Notes under the pieces: generated by a model
Database searches by the model: none
The model's input: the letters and a program-made list of their open reading frames with translations, nothing else
Told to the model about the DNA's origin: nothing
Translations under genes and position numbers: made by a program
DNA from: Labilibacter marinus
GTDB taxonomy: Bacteria; Bacteroidota; Bacteroidia; Bacteroidales; Marinilabiliaceae
DNA: 54,014 nt
NCBI RefSeq assembly: GCF_001659685.2
Contig: NZ_LXYE02000043.1
Span: forward strand, 1-54,014
Direction of reading: 5' to 3'
In this document: positions 27,172-35,665 of the stretch, piece by piece
Numbering within the stretch: the first letter of the stretch is position 1
Layout: the number at the start of each line of letters is the position of its first letter

Positions 27172-28620
27172 ATGACACCTCTTCATACAGGACTTTTAGT
27201 TGCTTTTTACTTTATTATTTTAATGATTATTTCGTATGTAACTGGACGAAAATCAGACAACAAAAGCTTTTTTTTAGGTAATCGACAGTCTCCTTGGTAT
27301 ATAGTATCCATCGGAATGATTGGAGCCAGCCTATCTGGCGTAACTTTTATTTCGGTTCCTGGATGGGTTAAAGCAACACAGTTTAACTACCTACAAATGG
27401 TAGGAGGATATTTTTTGGGTTATTTGGTGATTGCTCATGTTCTTTTACCTGTCTATTACAAGCTTAATCTGACATCTATTTATACTTACCTTCAGCAACG
27501 CTTTGGAAACTACGCTTACAAAACAGGCGCCTGGTTATTTCTGATTTCCAGAACCATTGGAGCATCTGCCCGTTTATACCTGATGGCTAATGTTCTTCAA
27601 ATCAGCCTTTTTAACGCTTTAAATATACCCTTTGCTGTTACCGTTATTATTACAATATCACTTATCTGGCTTTACACATTTAGGGGTGGTATAAAAACCA
27701 TTATTTGGACAGATACATTACAGACTATCTTCATGCTAACATCTGTCATCATCACCATCATATACATCGCCAAATCAATGGATTTAACAGCTTACGGGGT
27801 TGTTCAACTAATAAACGATAGTGAATTATCTAAGGTATTTGTTTTTGACGATTGGAGTTCGAAACAGCATTTTGTAAAACAATTTATTACGGGTGCTTTC
27901 ATCACTATTGTAATGACTGGATTAGATCAAGATATGATGCAAAAAAACTTATCTTGTAAGAATCTAAAGGATGCTCAAAAGAACATGAAGTGGTACGGTT
28001 TTGCTTTTATTCCAACCAATATTCTGTTTTTATCGTTAGGGGTATTATTATACACTTTTGCCCAACAACAAGGCCTTAGCCTACCCGAACGCTCAGACGA
28101 TTTATTCCCCATGATTGTGAATAGCGGAAAACTGCCTGCTGTAGTGGGTGTATTTTTTATCATTGGTTTGGTAGCTGCTGCATACAGTAGTGCCGACTCA
28201 GCCTTAACCTCATTAACCACTTCATTTTCTGTAGATATTTTAGGTAGCACAGAAAACAACAATGTACTTACCAAAAGAACCAGAATAATTGTACATCTAT
28301 CATTCTCTATTTTGCTAATGTTGGTTATTATTCTTTTTAGGGTATTTAAAGCAGATAGTATTATTAGTACCATTTTTACTTTAGCAGGATATACTTACGG
28401 ACCGTTATTAGGCATGTACGCATTTGGTTTATTTACTAAACTTAAAGTAAATGATATGTACGTGCCCATTGTAGCTATCGCAACACCAATTATTATAGGA
28501 ATACTTGATCATCAATCGATGAGTTGGTTTAGTTTTCAACTGGGGTATGAAAAATTAATATTAGCTGGCTTGTTGACTTTTGTAGGATTGCTATTAATTC
28601 AAAAAAGAGATACGATCTAA
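27172..28620 (+). CDS. Sodium:solute symporter (SSS family)
   Basis: A 482-residue polytopic protein with about 13 membrane helices. SSS landmarks: GRKSDNKSFFLGNRQSPWY, SLSGVTFISVPGWV for the first unwound helix, RGGIKTIIWTDTLQ, GLDQDMMQKNL and AAYSSADSALTSLTTSFSVDI near residue 345, which holds the Ser/Thr residues of the Na2 sodium site. It imports a small solute with Na+; the solute (sugar, sialic acid, amino acid) is not evident. I start it at 27172 because a -7 box lies between this ATG and an upstream TTG. The next gene follows after 26 bp. Confidence 0.92.
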   Translation: MTPLHTGLLVAFYFIILMIISYVTGRKSDNKSFFLGNRQSPWYIVSIGMIGASLSGVTFISVPGWVKATQFNYLQMVGGYFLGYLVIAHVLLPVYYKLNLTSIYTYLQQRFGNYAYKTGAWLFLISRTIGASARLYLMANVLQISLFNALNIPFAVTVIITISLIWLYTFRGGIKTIIWTDTLQTIFMLTSVIITIIYIAKSMDLTAYGVVQLINDSELSKVFVFDDWSSKQHFVKQFITGAFITIVMTGLDQDMMQKNLSCKNLKDAQKNMKWYGFAFIPTNILFLSLGVLLYTFAQQQGLSLPERSDDLFPMIVNSGKLPAVVGVFFIIGLVAAAYSSADSALTSLTTSFSVDILGSTENNNVLTKRTRIIVHLSFSILLMLVIILFRVFKADSIISTIFTLAGYTYGPLLGMYAFGLFTKLKVNDMYVPIVAIATPIIIGILDHQSMSWFSFQLGYEKLILAGLLTFVGLLLIQKRDTI

Positions 28621-28646
28621 GAATAACAGATATAATTGAATTTATC

Positions 28647-29795
28647 ATGACAAAACTACTTCACCTCTTAAAATTAGATAAAATACTATTAGGCCTTTTT
28701 ATAGCTATAAATGTTATTTTCGTTTACAAATATGGAAGTAGGCAAAACTTTATTAATTATAATATTATAATTCTTGGATATCTATCTTTGCTTCTAGTCA
28801 TAACCTATTTTTACAAAAAAGAATTTTTCAAATTATCTAACAAAGCTATAAATGCAATCTTTGTTTCAATTTCGTTTATTACAATACTACTATACGTTGG
28901 GATTAACATTGCCATTGATAAAAACACTTTGAATGTAGACCGGTGGGCCGCCTTAGAAATTTCTATTGAAGCAATTACCAAGGGAATATATCCATACACA
29001 AGAGTTGACTTTGCGGGCAATATGAGTTCTAATTTTCCAGCTTTAGCATACATTGCGCTACCATTTTACCTAATCGGTGACGTTGGCTTCCTTCAGGTAT
29101 TTAGCTTCATCGTCTTTTCCACCTTTTTGTTTCGATATACCAAGAAAAAAGAAGTCGCTCTATATATATTACTATTATTTGTATCGTCTCCTGCCATACT
29201 ATGGGAAGTATTTGCAAAAAGTGATTTACATAGTAATCTGATACTAGTTTCTGCATTTATTATCTGGTGGCAAAATAAAACGAATAACAATCCTTTTACA
29301 AAACCTGTTATTCTTGGAATTATTATAGCTTTTTTACTTCTAACAAGAGGAGTACTGGTGATACCTTTAACCATATTCTTGTTTAAGCCTTTTGTATTCG
29401 AACCACTTTCTAACCAACTTAAATTCATATTTTCATTTGCCATATCCATAATAATAATCTGCATCCCAACCGCGTTAACCGCTCCTGACATTGACACTAT
29501 AATTAACTATAACCCGCTTGTACTTCAGACCAATAAAACCTTATCAGTTCTATATATTTTTCTCTTTTTACCATTTATTTTGTCATTTACAATCAAAGGA
29601 CTTTCCTCATTATTTGGTTATAGTGGATTAATAGTGTTAGCAATAACTACAATTACATTTATTTACACAATTTTTATATCTGGATTCTCTGCGACAATAC
29701 ATGAGCATTTGTATGACATTTCCTATCTGAGTATGGCAATCCCCTTTATTCTGATGCATATTGCTCTAAAGTCATATATTATAAAAGGAAAATAA
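28647..29795 (+). CDS. Polytopic membrane protein, possibly GT-C glycosyltransferase-like
   Basis: A 382-residue protein with about 10 hydrophobic helices. The segment after helix 3 (DRWAALEISIEAITKGIYPY, then SSNFPALAYIALPFYLIG) resembles the first extracytoplasmic loop of GT-C mannosyltransferase-like proteins, which use a lipid-linked sugar donor. No certain family can be given. It is co-directional with the sodium symporter and probably in its operon. Codon use is noticeably AT-rich, as in the flanks. Confidence 0.75.
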   Translation: MTKLLHLLKLDKILLGLFIAINVIFVYKYGSRQNFINYNIIILGYLSLLLVITYFYKKEFFKLSNKAINAIFVSISFITILLYVGINIAIDKNTLNVDRWAALEISIEAITKGIYPYTRVDFAGNMSSNFPALAYIALPFYLIGDVGFLQVFSFIVFSTFLFRYTKKKEVALYILLLFVSSPAILWEVFAKSDLHSNLILVSAFIIWWQNKTNNNPFTKPVILGIIIAFLLLTRGVLVIPLTIFLFKPFVFEPLSNQLKFIFSFAISIIIICIPTALTAPDIDTIINYNPLVLQTNKTLSVLYIFLFLPFILSFTIKGLSSLFGYSGLIVLAITTITFIYTIFISGFSATIHEHLYDISYLSMAIPFILMHIALKSYIIKGK

Positions 29796-29859
29796 TATTA
29801 ATTCAACACTATGTATTTTAAAAAATATTTCATAATATTGTAACACGCTTGTCTATCGA

Positions 29860-29932
29860 ACACCAAATTAAATTTAATGCAAATAATTAAACGTCCTCTA
29901 AATGATGTTCGCATTAAATACATTCACGGTGT
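29860..29932 (+). promoter_or_regulatory. Leader dyad upstream of the PspA/polyamine operon
   Basis: ATTTAATGC (29872-29880) pairs with GCATTAAAT (29911-29919), nested inside ACACC/GGTGT (29860-29864 with 29928-29932). It ends 57 nt before the first gene of the operon. It could be an operator or a leader RNA hairpin. No TAnnTTTG promoter was found in this gap. Confidence 0.4.
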
Positions 29933-29989
29933 CGCTAATCATTATTTTATTTATTTTTTAATTAATTTATCATTCAAAACAAAAATGCT

Positions 29990-30385
29990 ATGAGTGAGTA
30001 TTTTAACAAGGTAAAAGATTACCTTATGGAATTAGAATATCGTATTATTACTGAAGATGCTGCAGAAGAATTAGTAGTTATTGAAAAAGAAGAAGACGGT
30101 ATTAGTAACGTGGTTATCGATTGCGAAGACAGCATTGTTATCATCGAAGGCCTTTTATTTGAAATGAACACTGGTTCGGAGGATATTTACAAATCCTTAT
30201 TAATGAAAAACCGCGAAATTGTACATGGTGCATTTACATTAGACGAAACAGGTAAGAAAGTAATTTTTCGAGACACTTTACAATTAGAGAACCTAGACTT
30301 AAATGAGCTAGAAGCTACTCTAAACTCTTTAAAACTATTATTGTCAGAGTACTCGTCGGAATTAATTGATTTTTCAAAAGCTTAA
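29990..30385 (+). CDS. Tir-chaperone/YbjN-like protein, first gene of the PspA locus
   Basis: A 131-residue acidic protein (MSEYFNKVKDYLMELEYRIITE) with alternating strands and helices, ending in a long helix (LNELEATLNSLKLLL). The pattern is that of the YbjN / type III secretion chaperone-like fold, the same kind of protein as E. coli YjfI, which sits before the PspA homologue YjfJ. The identification rests on length, acidity and its position 11 bp ahead of a pspA-like gene; sequence identity to YjfI is not obvious by eye. I infer a partner or chaperone of the PspA protein. Confidence 0.7.
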   Translation: MSEYFNKVKDYLMELEYRIITEDAAEELVVIEKEEDGISNVVIDCEDSIVIIEGLLFEMNTGSEDIYKSLLMKNREIVHGAFTLDETGKKVIFRDTLQLENLDLNELEATLNSLKLLLSEYSSELIDFSKA

Positions 30386-30396
30386 AACAGAAACAA

Positions 30397-31098
30397 ATGG
30401 GAATTTTTAATAGAATATTTAAAGTAGGTCAAGCAGAAGCTCATTCTGTAGTAGATAAATTGGAAGACCCAATTAAAATGACCGAGCAAGGTATCCGTGA
30501 TTTAAAAAAGGATTTAGATAAGAGCTTACAAGCTTTAGCTGAGGTCAAAGCCATGTCTATTCGAAGCAAAAAGGATTTGAACACCAATAAAGAAATGGCT
30601 AAAAACTACGAGCAGAAAGCTATTTTATTGATTCAAAAAGCTGAAAAAGGCGATTTAGAGGCTGGCGAGGCTGACCGTTTAGCTACAGAAGCCCTAACAC
30701 GTAAAGAAGAAGCTGTAACAGAGGCTTCAAGAGCACAAACTGAAGTGGATCGTTTTGACTCTAACATTGCTAATTTAGATAAAAACATCAAAAAGCTTAA
30801 AAGTACCATTACGAGTTATGAAAATGAACTTCGTACTTTAAAAGCTCGTGCCAGAGTAAGCAGTGCTACGCAAAAAATCAACAAGCAATTAAGCGGTATT
30901 GATAGTTCCGGAACTGTTTCTATGTTGGAAAAAATGAAAGAAAAAGTAGCACAACAAGAAGCTATGAGCGAAGCTTATGGAGAAATTGCTGGCGAAAACA
31001 AAAGCATCGATGATGAAATTGATGATGTTCTTTCTGAAAACAATGTAAAAGCATCTAACTCTTTAGAAGAGCTAAAAGCTAAAATGAAACAACAATAG
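30397..31098 (+). CDS. PspA/IM30 family protein (YjfJ type)
   Basis: A 233-residue almost wholly helical protein, the PspA/Vipp1 (ESCRT-III-like) fold. The amphipathic N-terminus MGIFNRIFKVGQAEAHSVVD and the following KLEDPIKMTEQGIRDLKKDL are diagnostic, then a long heptad-repeat hairpin and shorter C-terminal helices ending DVLSENNVKASNSLEELKAKM. PspA proteins bind stressed or leaky inner membranes and polymerise. No PspF, PspB or PspC is here, so it is not the classical phage-shock operon. Its neighbours match the YjfJ-type set linked to polyamine enzymes, DUF350 and a K+ channel. Confidence 0.93.
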   Translation: MGIFNRIFKVGQAEAHSVVDKLEDPIKMTEQGIRDLKKDLDKSLQALAEVKAMSIRSKKDLNTNKEMAKNYEQKAILLIQKAEKGDLEAGEADRLATEALTRKEEAVTEASRAQTEVDRFDSNIANLDKNIKKLKSTITSYENELRTLKARARVSSATQKINKQLSGIDSSGTVSMLEKMKEKVAQQEAMSEAYGEIAGENKSIDDEIDDVLSENNVKASNSLEELKAKMKQQ

Positions 31099-31116
31099 TT
31101 TAATAAAACTTGATAA

Positions 31117-31166
31117 CCAGCGCAAATTACATTCATCCTTATGGGTAACTTAGTGATTTGCTCTGG
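31117..31166 (+). other. Intercistronic hairpin between the pspA-like and DUF4178-like genes
   Basis: 31117-31130 pairs with 31153-31166 over 14 positions with one C-T mismatch and one T-G pair (CCAG, GCAAAT, AC arms). A small inner stem is possible. No T tract follows. It lies in the 99-bp spacer between pspA and the next gene, so it may set differential expression or 3'-end stability of pspA mRNA. Confidence 0.55.
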
Positions 31167-31197
31167 CCATGCAGGTTTCATCTCATAAAAAACAAAC

Positions 31198-31740
31198 ATG
31201 GGTATCTTTGATATTTTTAAAAGTAAAGAACCTCATTACGATAGCACCAATATCCGAGTTCAAGACTTGGATGTTGGTTTTGTTTTTGATTACGACCTTG
31301 CCACATGGGAGGTTCAAGCTATTTATGAGTACGATTGGGGCGATGATTATTTCACGCGCGAATTTAAAATTAGCGATGGCTCTTCAACCAAATATTTGGG
31401 TATAGAAGAGGATGATGAGTTAGAAATAACTTTATCAGAAAGAATCAAAGTCAGAAAGCTCGATGAAGATTTAATGGAAACATTAATGGAACGTCAACAA
31501 CCACCTAAAAAAATCGTCTACGATGAAATTACCTACCGTCTAGATGCTGAATCTCCTGGATATTTCCATGATATTGCTAAAGGTGACAATTGGGAAGAGT
31601 TTCGTTCGTGGGATTTCGAAGACAAATCAGGAAAACATATATTAACCATTGAACAATGGGGCGAAAAGGAATTTGAAGCTTCCATTGGAATTACCCTAAA
31701 GGAATTCGAAATTTCGAATATACTACCAGCTTCTAAATAA
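31198..31740 (+). CDS. DUF4178-like protein
   Basis: A 180-residue protein built of beta strands with conserved features of DUF4178: VQDLDVGFVFDYDLATWEVQ at about 20-40, FKISDGSSTKYLGIEEDDELE near 60-80, YRLDAESPGYFHDI near 115, and the closing HILTIEQWGEKEFEASIG. It has no signal peptide. DUF4178 proteins recur beside S-adenosylmethionine decarboxylase and spermidine synthase genes, as here, and occupy the place of YjfK in the E. coli cluster. No enzymatic residue stands out; a small beta-fold adaptor is the plain inference. Confidence 0.75.
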   Translation: MGIFDIFKSKEPHYDSTNIRVQDLDVGFVFDYDLATWEVQAIYEYDWGDDYFTREFKISDGSSTKYLGIEEDDELEITLSERIKVRKLDEDLMETLMERQQPPKKIVYDEITYRLDAESPGYFHDIAKGDNWEEFRSWDFEDKSGKHILTIEQWGEKEFEASIGITLKEFEISNILPASK

Positions 31741-31759
31741 CCCCTAATAATCAATTCAA

Positions 31760-32587
31760 ATGAATAACGGAATTGCAAAAATTATTATCGTAGTTATTAT
31801 TGGTTTTTTTGTATTAAAAACCTGTAGCAACCGAAGGTCATCCAGAAATAACACTTCGGATTATGCACAACAAACTGCGCAAAACTGGGTAAAATCACCA
31901 GTTGACGATTTAATCAAAACTCTTTCTAATGAAAGAAATTTTTCTATTGTCCTTTTAGATATGGATTCTAAAGGCGGAAAATATCTGCATCAATACAATG
32001 TTATTGTTGAAAAACCAGATACTGTTTTAGCAAAAGAAACAGACTGGAAAGAGGTTCCTGAAACTTTCTTCGCCCAAAATGTAGATAACATGGGTATGGA
32101 AATCGCCTCTAAAAAAGACGGTAAGGTCTCTAAAGTAGCTGCTCCTGCAGGATACAGTAATTACATTGGCAACGAAAAATATGGACAATGGCGCCAAAGA
32201 GATGGACACTCCTTTTGGGAGTTTTATGGCCGTTACGCCTTTATGTCTTCTATGTTTAACATGATGGCCTACCCTGTTCGTCGCTCGTATTGGAACGATT
32301 ACCATGGCGGTGGTTACTATGGTTCCAGACCATATTACGGATACCAAGGAGCCAGAACTTACGGCACCCAATCATATACAACCCGCTCTGGAAGAACAAC
32401 CTCTTGGGGTTCTAAACCTTCTAGTTTTAAATCTCAGGTAAGAAGCCAGGTTTCTCGTTCATCAAGTAGTAGTAAATCAAAAAGTTACTCTTCAGGATCT
32501 AGCTATGGAAGTTCAAAAAAATCCAGAAGCTCATCCAGATACAGTAGTTCATCATCCAGAAGCCGAAGTGGTGGATTTGGTAAATAA
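31760..32587 (+). CDS. Membrane-anchored protein with Ser/Arg/Gly-rich tail (YjfM/DUF4247-like by context)
   Basis: A 275-residue protein in three parts: an N-terminal membrane helix (about 5-21) followed by a cysteine at 22 in a weak lipobox-like LKTC; a conserved-looking middle (about 35-165) ending PAGYSNYIGNEKYGQWRQRD and FWEFYGRYAFMSSMF; and a low-complexity tail, first Gly/Tyr-rich (YHGGGYYGSRPYYG), then some 60 residues of mainly Ser, Arg and Lys ending SRSGGFGK. Similar tails occur in YgiB/YjfM (DUF1190) proteins beside polyamine-type ATP-grasp genes, and the middle recalls DUF4247 from polyamine loci. Family assignment is tentative; membership of the locus is firm. Confidence 0.65.
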   Translation: MNNGIAKIIIVVIIGFFVLKTCSNRRSSRNNTSDYAQQTAQNWVKSPVDDLIKTLSNERNFSIVLLDMDSKGGKYLHQYNVIVEKPDTVLAKETDWKEVPETFFAQNVDNMGMEIASKKDGKVSKVAAPAGYSNYIGNEKYGQWRQRDGHSFWEFYGRYAFMSSMFNMMAYPVRRSYWNDYHGGGYYGSRPYYGYQGARTYGTQSYTTRSGRTTSWGSKPSSFKSQVRSQVSRSSSSSKSKSYSSGSSYGSSKKSRSSSRYSSSSSRSRSGGFGK

Positions 32588-32617
32588 TAGAAACCTAAAC
32601 CTGAAAATATATACAAC

Positions 32618-33493
32618 ATGAATTTATCAGATATTACAACAATATTATACGATGCTGTGGCATATATTGCTGTTGGTTTCGTTATTTTCTTTTTAGGAAA
32701 GCTAGTTTACCAAATGGTTAACCGAGGTTTTAGCATTAAAGAAGAGCTAGTTGAAAAAGATAATCTGGCTTTTGCTTTTGCACACGTAGGTTATTTTATT
32801 GGATTATTACTTGCCATAGGAAGTGCCATTGTTGGTCCTTCAAATGGTTTGGTGCAAGACATTATCGATATCCTTGTTTATGGGGTTTTAGCTATCATTC
32901 TGCTAAATCTTTCTATCTGGCTCAACGATAAAATTCTTCTTCGCAAGTTTTCTGTTAAGAAAGAAATTATTACTGACCGCAACTCGGGTACAGGAATAAT
33001 AGAGGGTGCTGTTTCAATAGCTTCTGGATTAATTATTTTTGGTGCTGTAAGTGGCGAGAGCGAAGTGGGTGATTGGACGCATGGAATTTTAACCGCAGTA
33101 GTTTTCTGGGCTGTTGGTCAAGTAGCTTTATTTATTGCCTCAGCAGTTTATCAATTAATTACTCCTTACGACGTACATGATCATATTGAAAAAGATAATG
33201 TGGCTGTTGGTGTTGGTTTTGCTGGAGCCTTAGTTGCTATTGCAAATTTAATTCGTCATGGAATAGCTGGAGATTTTGAAGGTTGGATGCCAACTTTTAC
33301 AGAAGCTGGTTTTGAACTTGTATTAGGTATTATCCTATTGCCTGTAATGCGATTTTTAACCGATAAGATTCTATTACCAGGTCAGCGATTAACTGACGAG
33401 ATAGTAAATCAAGAACACCCGAACGTAGGCGCAGCCATTATTGAAGCGTTTGCTTATGTGGGCGGATCGGTGCTAATTACCTGGTGTTTGTAA
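32618..33493 (+). CDS. Double DUF350 inner-membrane protein (YjfL type)
   Basis: A 291-residue polytopic protein made of two DUF350 units. Each has EKDNxA followed by a membrane helix (EKDNLAFAFAHVGYFIG near 46, EKDNVAVGVGFAGALV near 190) and a later NxGxxIIEA (GTGIIEGAVSIASG near 125, NVGAAIIEAFAYVGG near 267), with about eight helices in all. DUF350 proteins such as YjfL have unknown activity; a channel or transporter-like role has been guessed from the repeated four-helix layout. It is 30 bp downstream of the Ser-rich protein gene. Confidence 0.88.
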   Translation: MNLSDITTILYDAVAYIAVGFVIFFLGKLVYQMVNRGFSIKEELVEKDNLAFAFAHVGYFIGLLLAIGSAIVGPSNGLVQDIIDILVYGVLAIILLNLSIWLNDKILLRKFSVKKEIITDRNSGTGIIEGAVSIASGLIIFGAVSGESEVGDWTHGILTAVVFWAVGQVALFIASAVYQLITPYDVHDHIEKDNVAVGVGFAGALVAIANLIRHGIAGDFEGWMPTFTEAGFELVLGIILLPVMRFLTDKILLPGQRLTDEIVNQEHPNVGAAIIEAFAYVGGSVLITWCL

Positions 33494-33562
33494 AACTATA
33501 ACAAATAGCATTAGTTGGTTGATAAAATTATTATCATCAATCATTACGTAACTCATTATAAC

Positions 33563-33606
33563 TTTGTGTTTCTCTATGGTCATTATTTACCATAGAGAAA
33601 CACAAA
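33563..33606 (+). other. 18-bp perfect hairpin before the aminopropyltransferase gene
   Basis: 33563-33580 pairs without a mismatch with 33589-33606 around an 8-nt loop, CATTATTT. It lies in the 155-bp gap between the DUF350 gene and the membrane aminopropyltransferase gene. There is no T tract after it on either strand, so it is not a standard terminator. It is a candidate attenuator, RNA processing or stability element, or a protein-binding dyad. Confidence 0.8.
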
Positions 33607-33648
33607 CCCTTATCTACTCTGACTTCTTTTGAAGTAATACTTCCTTTA

Positions 33649-35202
33649 ATGTTTAAGATTAAAAACCGATACTCGGCCATTTTGATGGCTGCTATTTTCG
33701 CCACTGGATTTAGTGGTATTGTGGCTGAATACCTATTGTCTACTTTAGCCACTCATTTCCTTGGAGATTCTACCATGCAGTGGGCACTCATCGTGTCAAC
33801 CATGATGTTTTCGATGGGCTTAGGAAGTAGAATAAGTAAATCCTTTGAAACAAGGTTAACCGAGAAATTTCTGATACTGGAATTTATACTCTCTTTGGTT
33901 GTTTCATTTGTTCCATTGATTGTTTATACCGCCTCGGCATATATACAATCTCTTTCTATTTTAATTTATTCTTGCAGTATTGCTATAGGTATCCTTATTG
34001 GAATGGAGATTCCTTTGGTAACACGTATTAACGACCAATACGAAGACTTACGGGTTAATATATCTAATGTACTCGAAAACGATTATTACGGAAGTTTAAT
34101 TGGGGGAGTTTTCTTTGCTTTTATCGGCATACCTTTTCTAGGCATTAACTATACGCCATTTGTATTAGGACTGGTTAACTTCTCTGTAGCTATTGCCGTC
34201 TTTATTTTTCTCAAGAAATTTATTGACCCTGCATTTAAAATGCTATTCAATATAGGCATTGTAGTTATAACCATTGTTTTAGTAGGTGGTGTATTTATGG
34301 CCGACCCAATTATTCAGTATGGCGAACAGAAAAAATACAAAGACAAAGTAGTTTATGCAGAACAAACCAAATATCAACGCATAGTAATTACGCAATGGCA
34401 AAATGATTTTTGGCTATATCTTAACGGAAATGAGCAGCTTTGCTCTATGGACGAGATGATGTATCACGAACCCTTGGTTCATCCCGCTATGAGCCTTCAT
34501 CCGCACCCTAAAGAAGTACTTGTTTTAGGTGGTGGTGACGGTTGTGCAGTACGAGAAATTTTAAAATACCCAGCTACTGATAAAATAACCTTGGTAGATT
34601 TAGATCCTGCAATGACTAATCTTGGAAAAGAACATCCACTTTTAACCGAAATTAACCAAGGAGCCATGCATCATGAAAAGGTTGAGGTTTTAAATAAAGA
34701 TGGATTTACCTTTTTAAGTGAAAACAAATATTTCTACGATGTAATCATCATAGATTTACCAGATCCTAGAACCATTGAACTAAACAGATTATATTCTGAA
34801 GAATTCTATCGTATTGCATATAAACATTTACGTCCTGGAGGAATTATAATTACACAAGCAGGCAGTCCATATTTTGCTACCAAAGCATTTAAATGTATTG
34901 TAAAAACAATGGAGAGTGCAGGTTTTAAAACCATTCCACTACATAACCATATTATTTCATTGGGTGAATGGGGATGGAGTTTTGGTGTTAAAAGTAGCAG
35001 TGATGTAGACTTGAAAAATTCTTTGCAGAAGCTCAAGTTTGAGCATATAGAAACCGAATGGATAAATAATGAAGCTATGCAATTAATCACATCTTTTGGA
35101 AAGGATATTTACCCAGGACAAAATGATTCTGTTGCTGTAAATAAAATACATGAGCCTGTATTGTACAAGTATTATTTAAAAGGTAATTGGGATTTGTATT
35201 AA
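33649..35202 (+). CDS. speE: Membrane-embedded polyamine aminopropyltransferase (spermidine-synthase fold)
   Basis: A 517-residue two-part protein. Residues about 12-215 hold roughly seven membrane helices; residues about 240-490 are a spermidine-synthase domain with the key segments YQRIVITQW, LNGNEQLCSMDEMMYHEPLVHP, VLVLGGGDGCAVREIL (AdoMet site), LVDLDPAM and IIIDLPDP, where the last keeps the DxxDP form of the catalytic loop. It would transfer an aminopropyl group from decarboxylated AdoMet to putrescine or a related amine. The decarboxylase gene lies 65 bp downstream, which supports this. Such MFS-like-helix fusions are known but much rarer than soluble SpeE. Confidence 0.9.
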   Translation: MFKIKNRYSAILMAAIFATGFSGIVAEYLLSTLATHFLGDSTMQWALIVSTMMFSMGLGSRISKSFETRLTEKFLILEFILSLVVSFVPLIVYTASAYIQSLSILIYSCSIAIGILIGMEIPLVTRINDQYEDLRVNISNVLENDYYGSLIGGVFFAFIGIPFLGINYTPFVLGLVNFSVAIAVFIFLKKFIDPAFKMLFNIGIVVITIVLVGGVFMADPIIQYGEQKKYKDKVVYAEQTKYQRIVITQWQNDFWLYLNGNEQLCSMDEMMYHEPLVHPAMSLHPHPKEVLVLGGGDGCAVREILKYPATDKITLVDLDPAMTNLGKEHPLLTEINQGAMHHEKVEVLNKDGFTFLSENKYFYDVIIIDLPDPRTIELNRLYSEEFYRIAYKHLRPGGIIITQAGSPYFATKAFKCIVKTMESAGFKTIPLHNHIISLGEWGWSFGVKSSSDVDLKNSLQKLKFEHIETEWINNEAMQLITSFGKDIYPGQNDSVAVNKIHEPVLYKYYLKGNWDLY

Positions 35203-35267
35203 ATTGAATGAGCAATTAAACGCTTCAAAGTTTAATCTGGTTAATCCGTAAGATAAAAGAATACGAA

Positions 35268-35639
35268 ATGAATAATATACAACATAAAAATCTTCCTCCT
35301 AAAATATTTAATCTTAAAGGATGGATTAAATTGATTCATGAAGAAGAATTGAAAGTTTTATTTGACAAGACTTTAAGCAAGAGTGGATTTACATCCTTAA
35401 ACTACTCTTCTCATCAGTTTCCGGTGGCTGGATTTACCGCTTTTTGGCTATTGGCCGAATCACATTTAGCTCTGCATACTTTTACCGAAAATGGTTGGTG
35501 TTACATAGAGCTTTCGAGTTGTAATAAAGAAAAAACAATTCAATTTAAACAACTAACTAATCAACTGTCTTTTGAAGTAAAATGGGATGACGAAATACAA
35601 CTTAGTGAACCTAGCCTTGCTCCTGAACTAACTTTGTAA
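35268..35639 (+). CDS. speD: S-adenosylmethionine decarboxylase proenzyme
   Basis: A 123-residue prokaryotic-class AdoMetDC. The self-cleavage site is present as AESHLALHTF (Glu64-Ser65, where Ser becomes the pyruvoyl group), with the processing His70 and catalytic Cys85 (ELSSCN) at the same spacing as in the Thermotoga enzyme (Ser63, His68, Cys83). Size is normal for this class. It makes the decarboxylated AdoMet used by the adjacent aminopropyltransferase. The N-terminal half is more divergent than usual and lacks the common GxH-type start, but the catalytic set is intact. Confidence 0.9.
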   Translation: MNNIQHKNLPPKIFNLKGWIKLIHEEELKVLFDKTLSKSGFTSLNYSSHQFPVAGFTAFWLLAESHLALHTFTENGWCYIELSSCNKEKTIQFKQLTNQLSFEVKWDDEIQLSEPSLAPELTL

Positions 35640-35665
35640 ACTCAAATATCTTTAAATAAAAATCT

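Noticed and set aside
30397-31098. Classical phage-shock (psp) operon
   Set aside because: PspF, PspB and PspC are absent and the neighbours match the YjfJ/polyamine arrangement instead.
33537-33752. 71-residue minus-strand ORF spanning the 18-bp hairpin and the speE start
   Set aside because: It overlaps the start of the aminopropyltransferase gene and the hairpin arms, and it has no recognisable domain.
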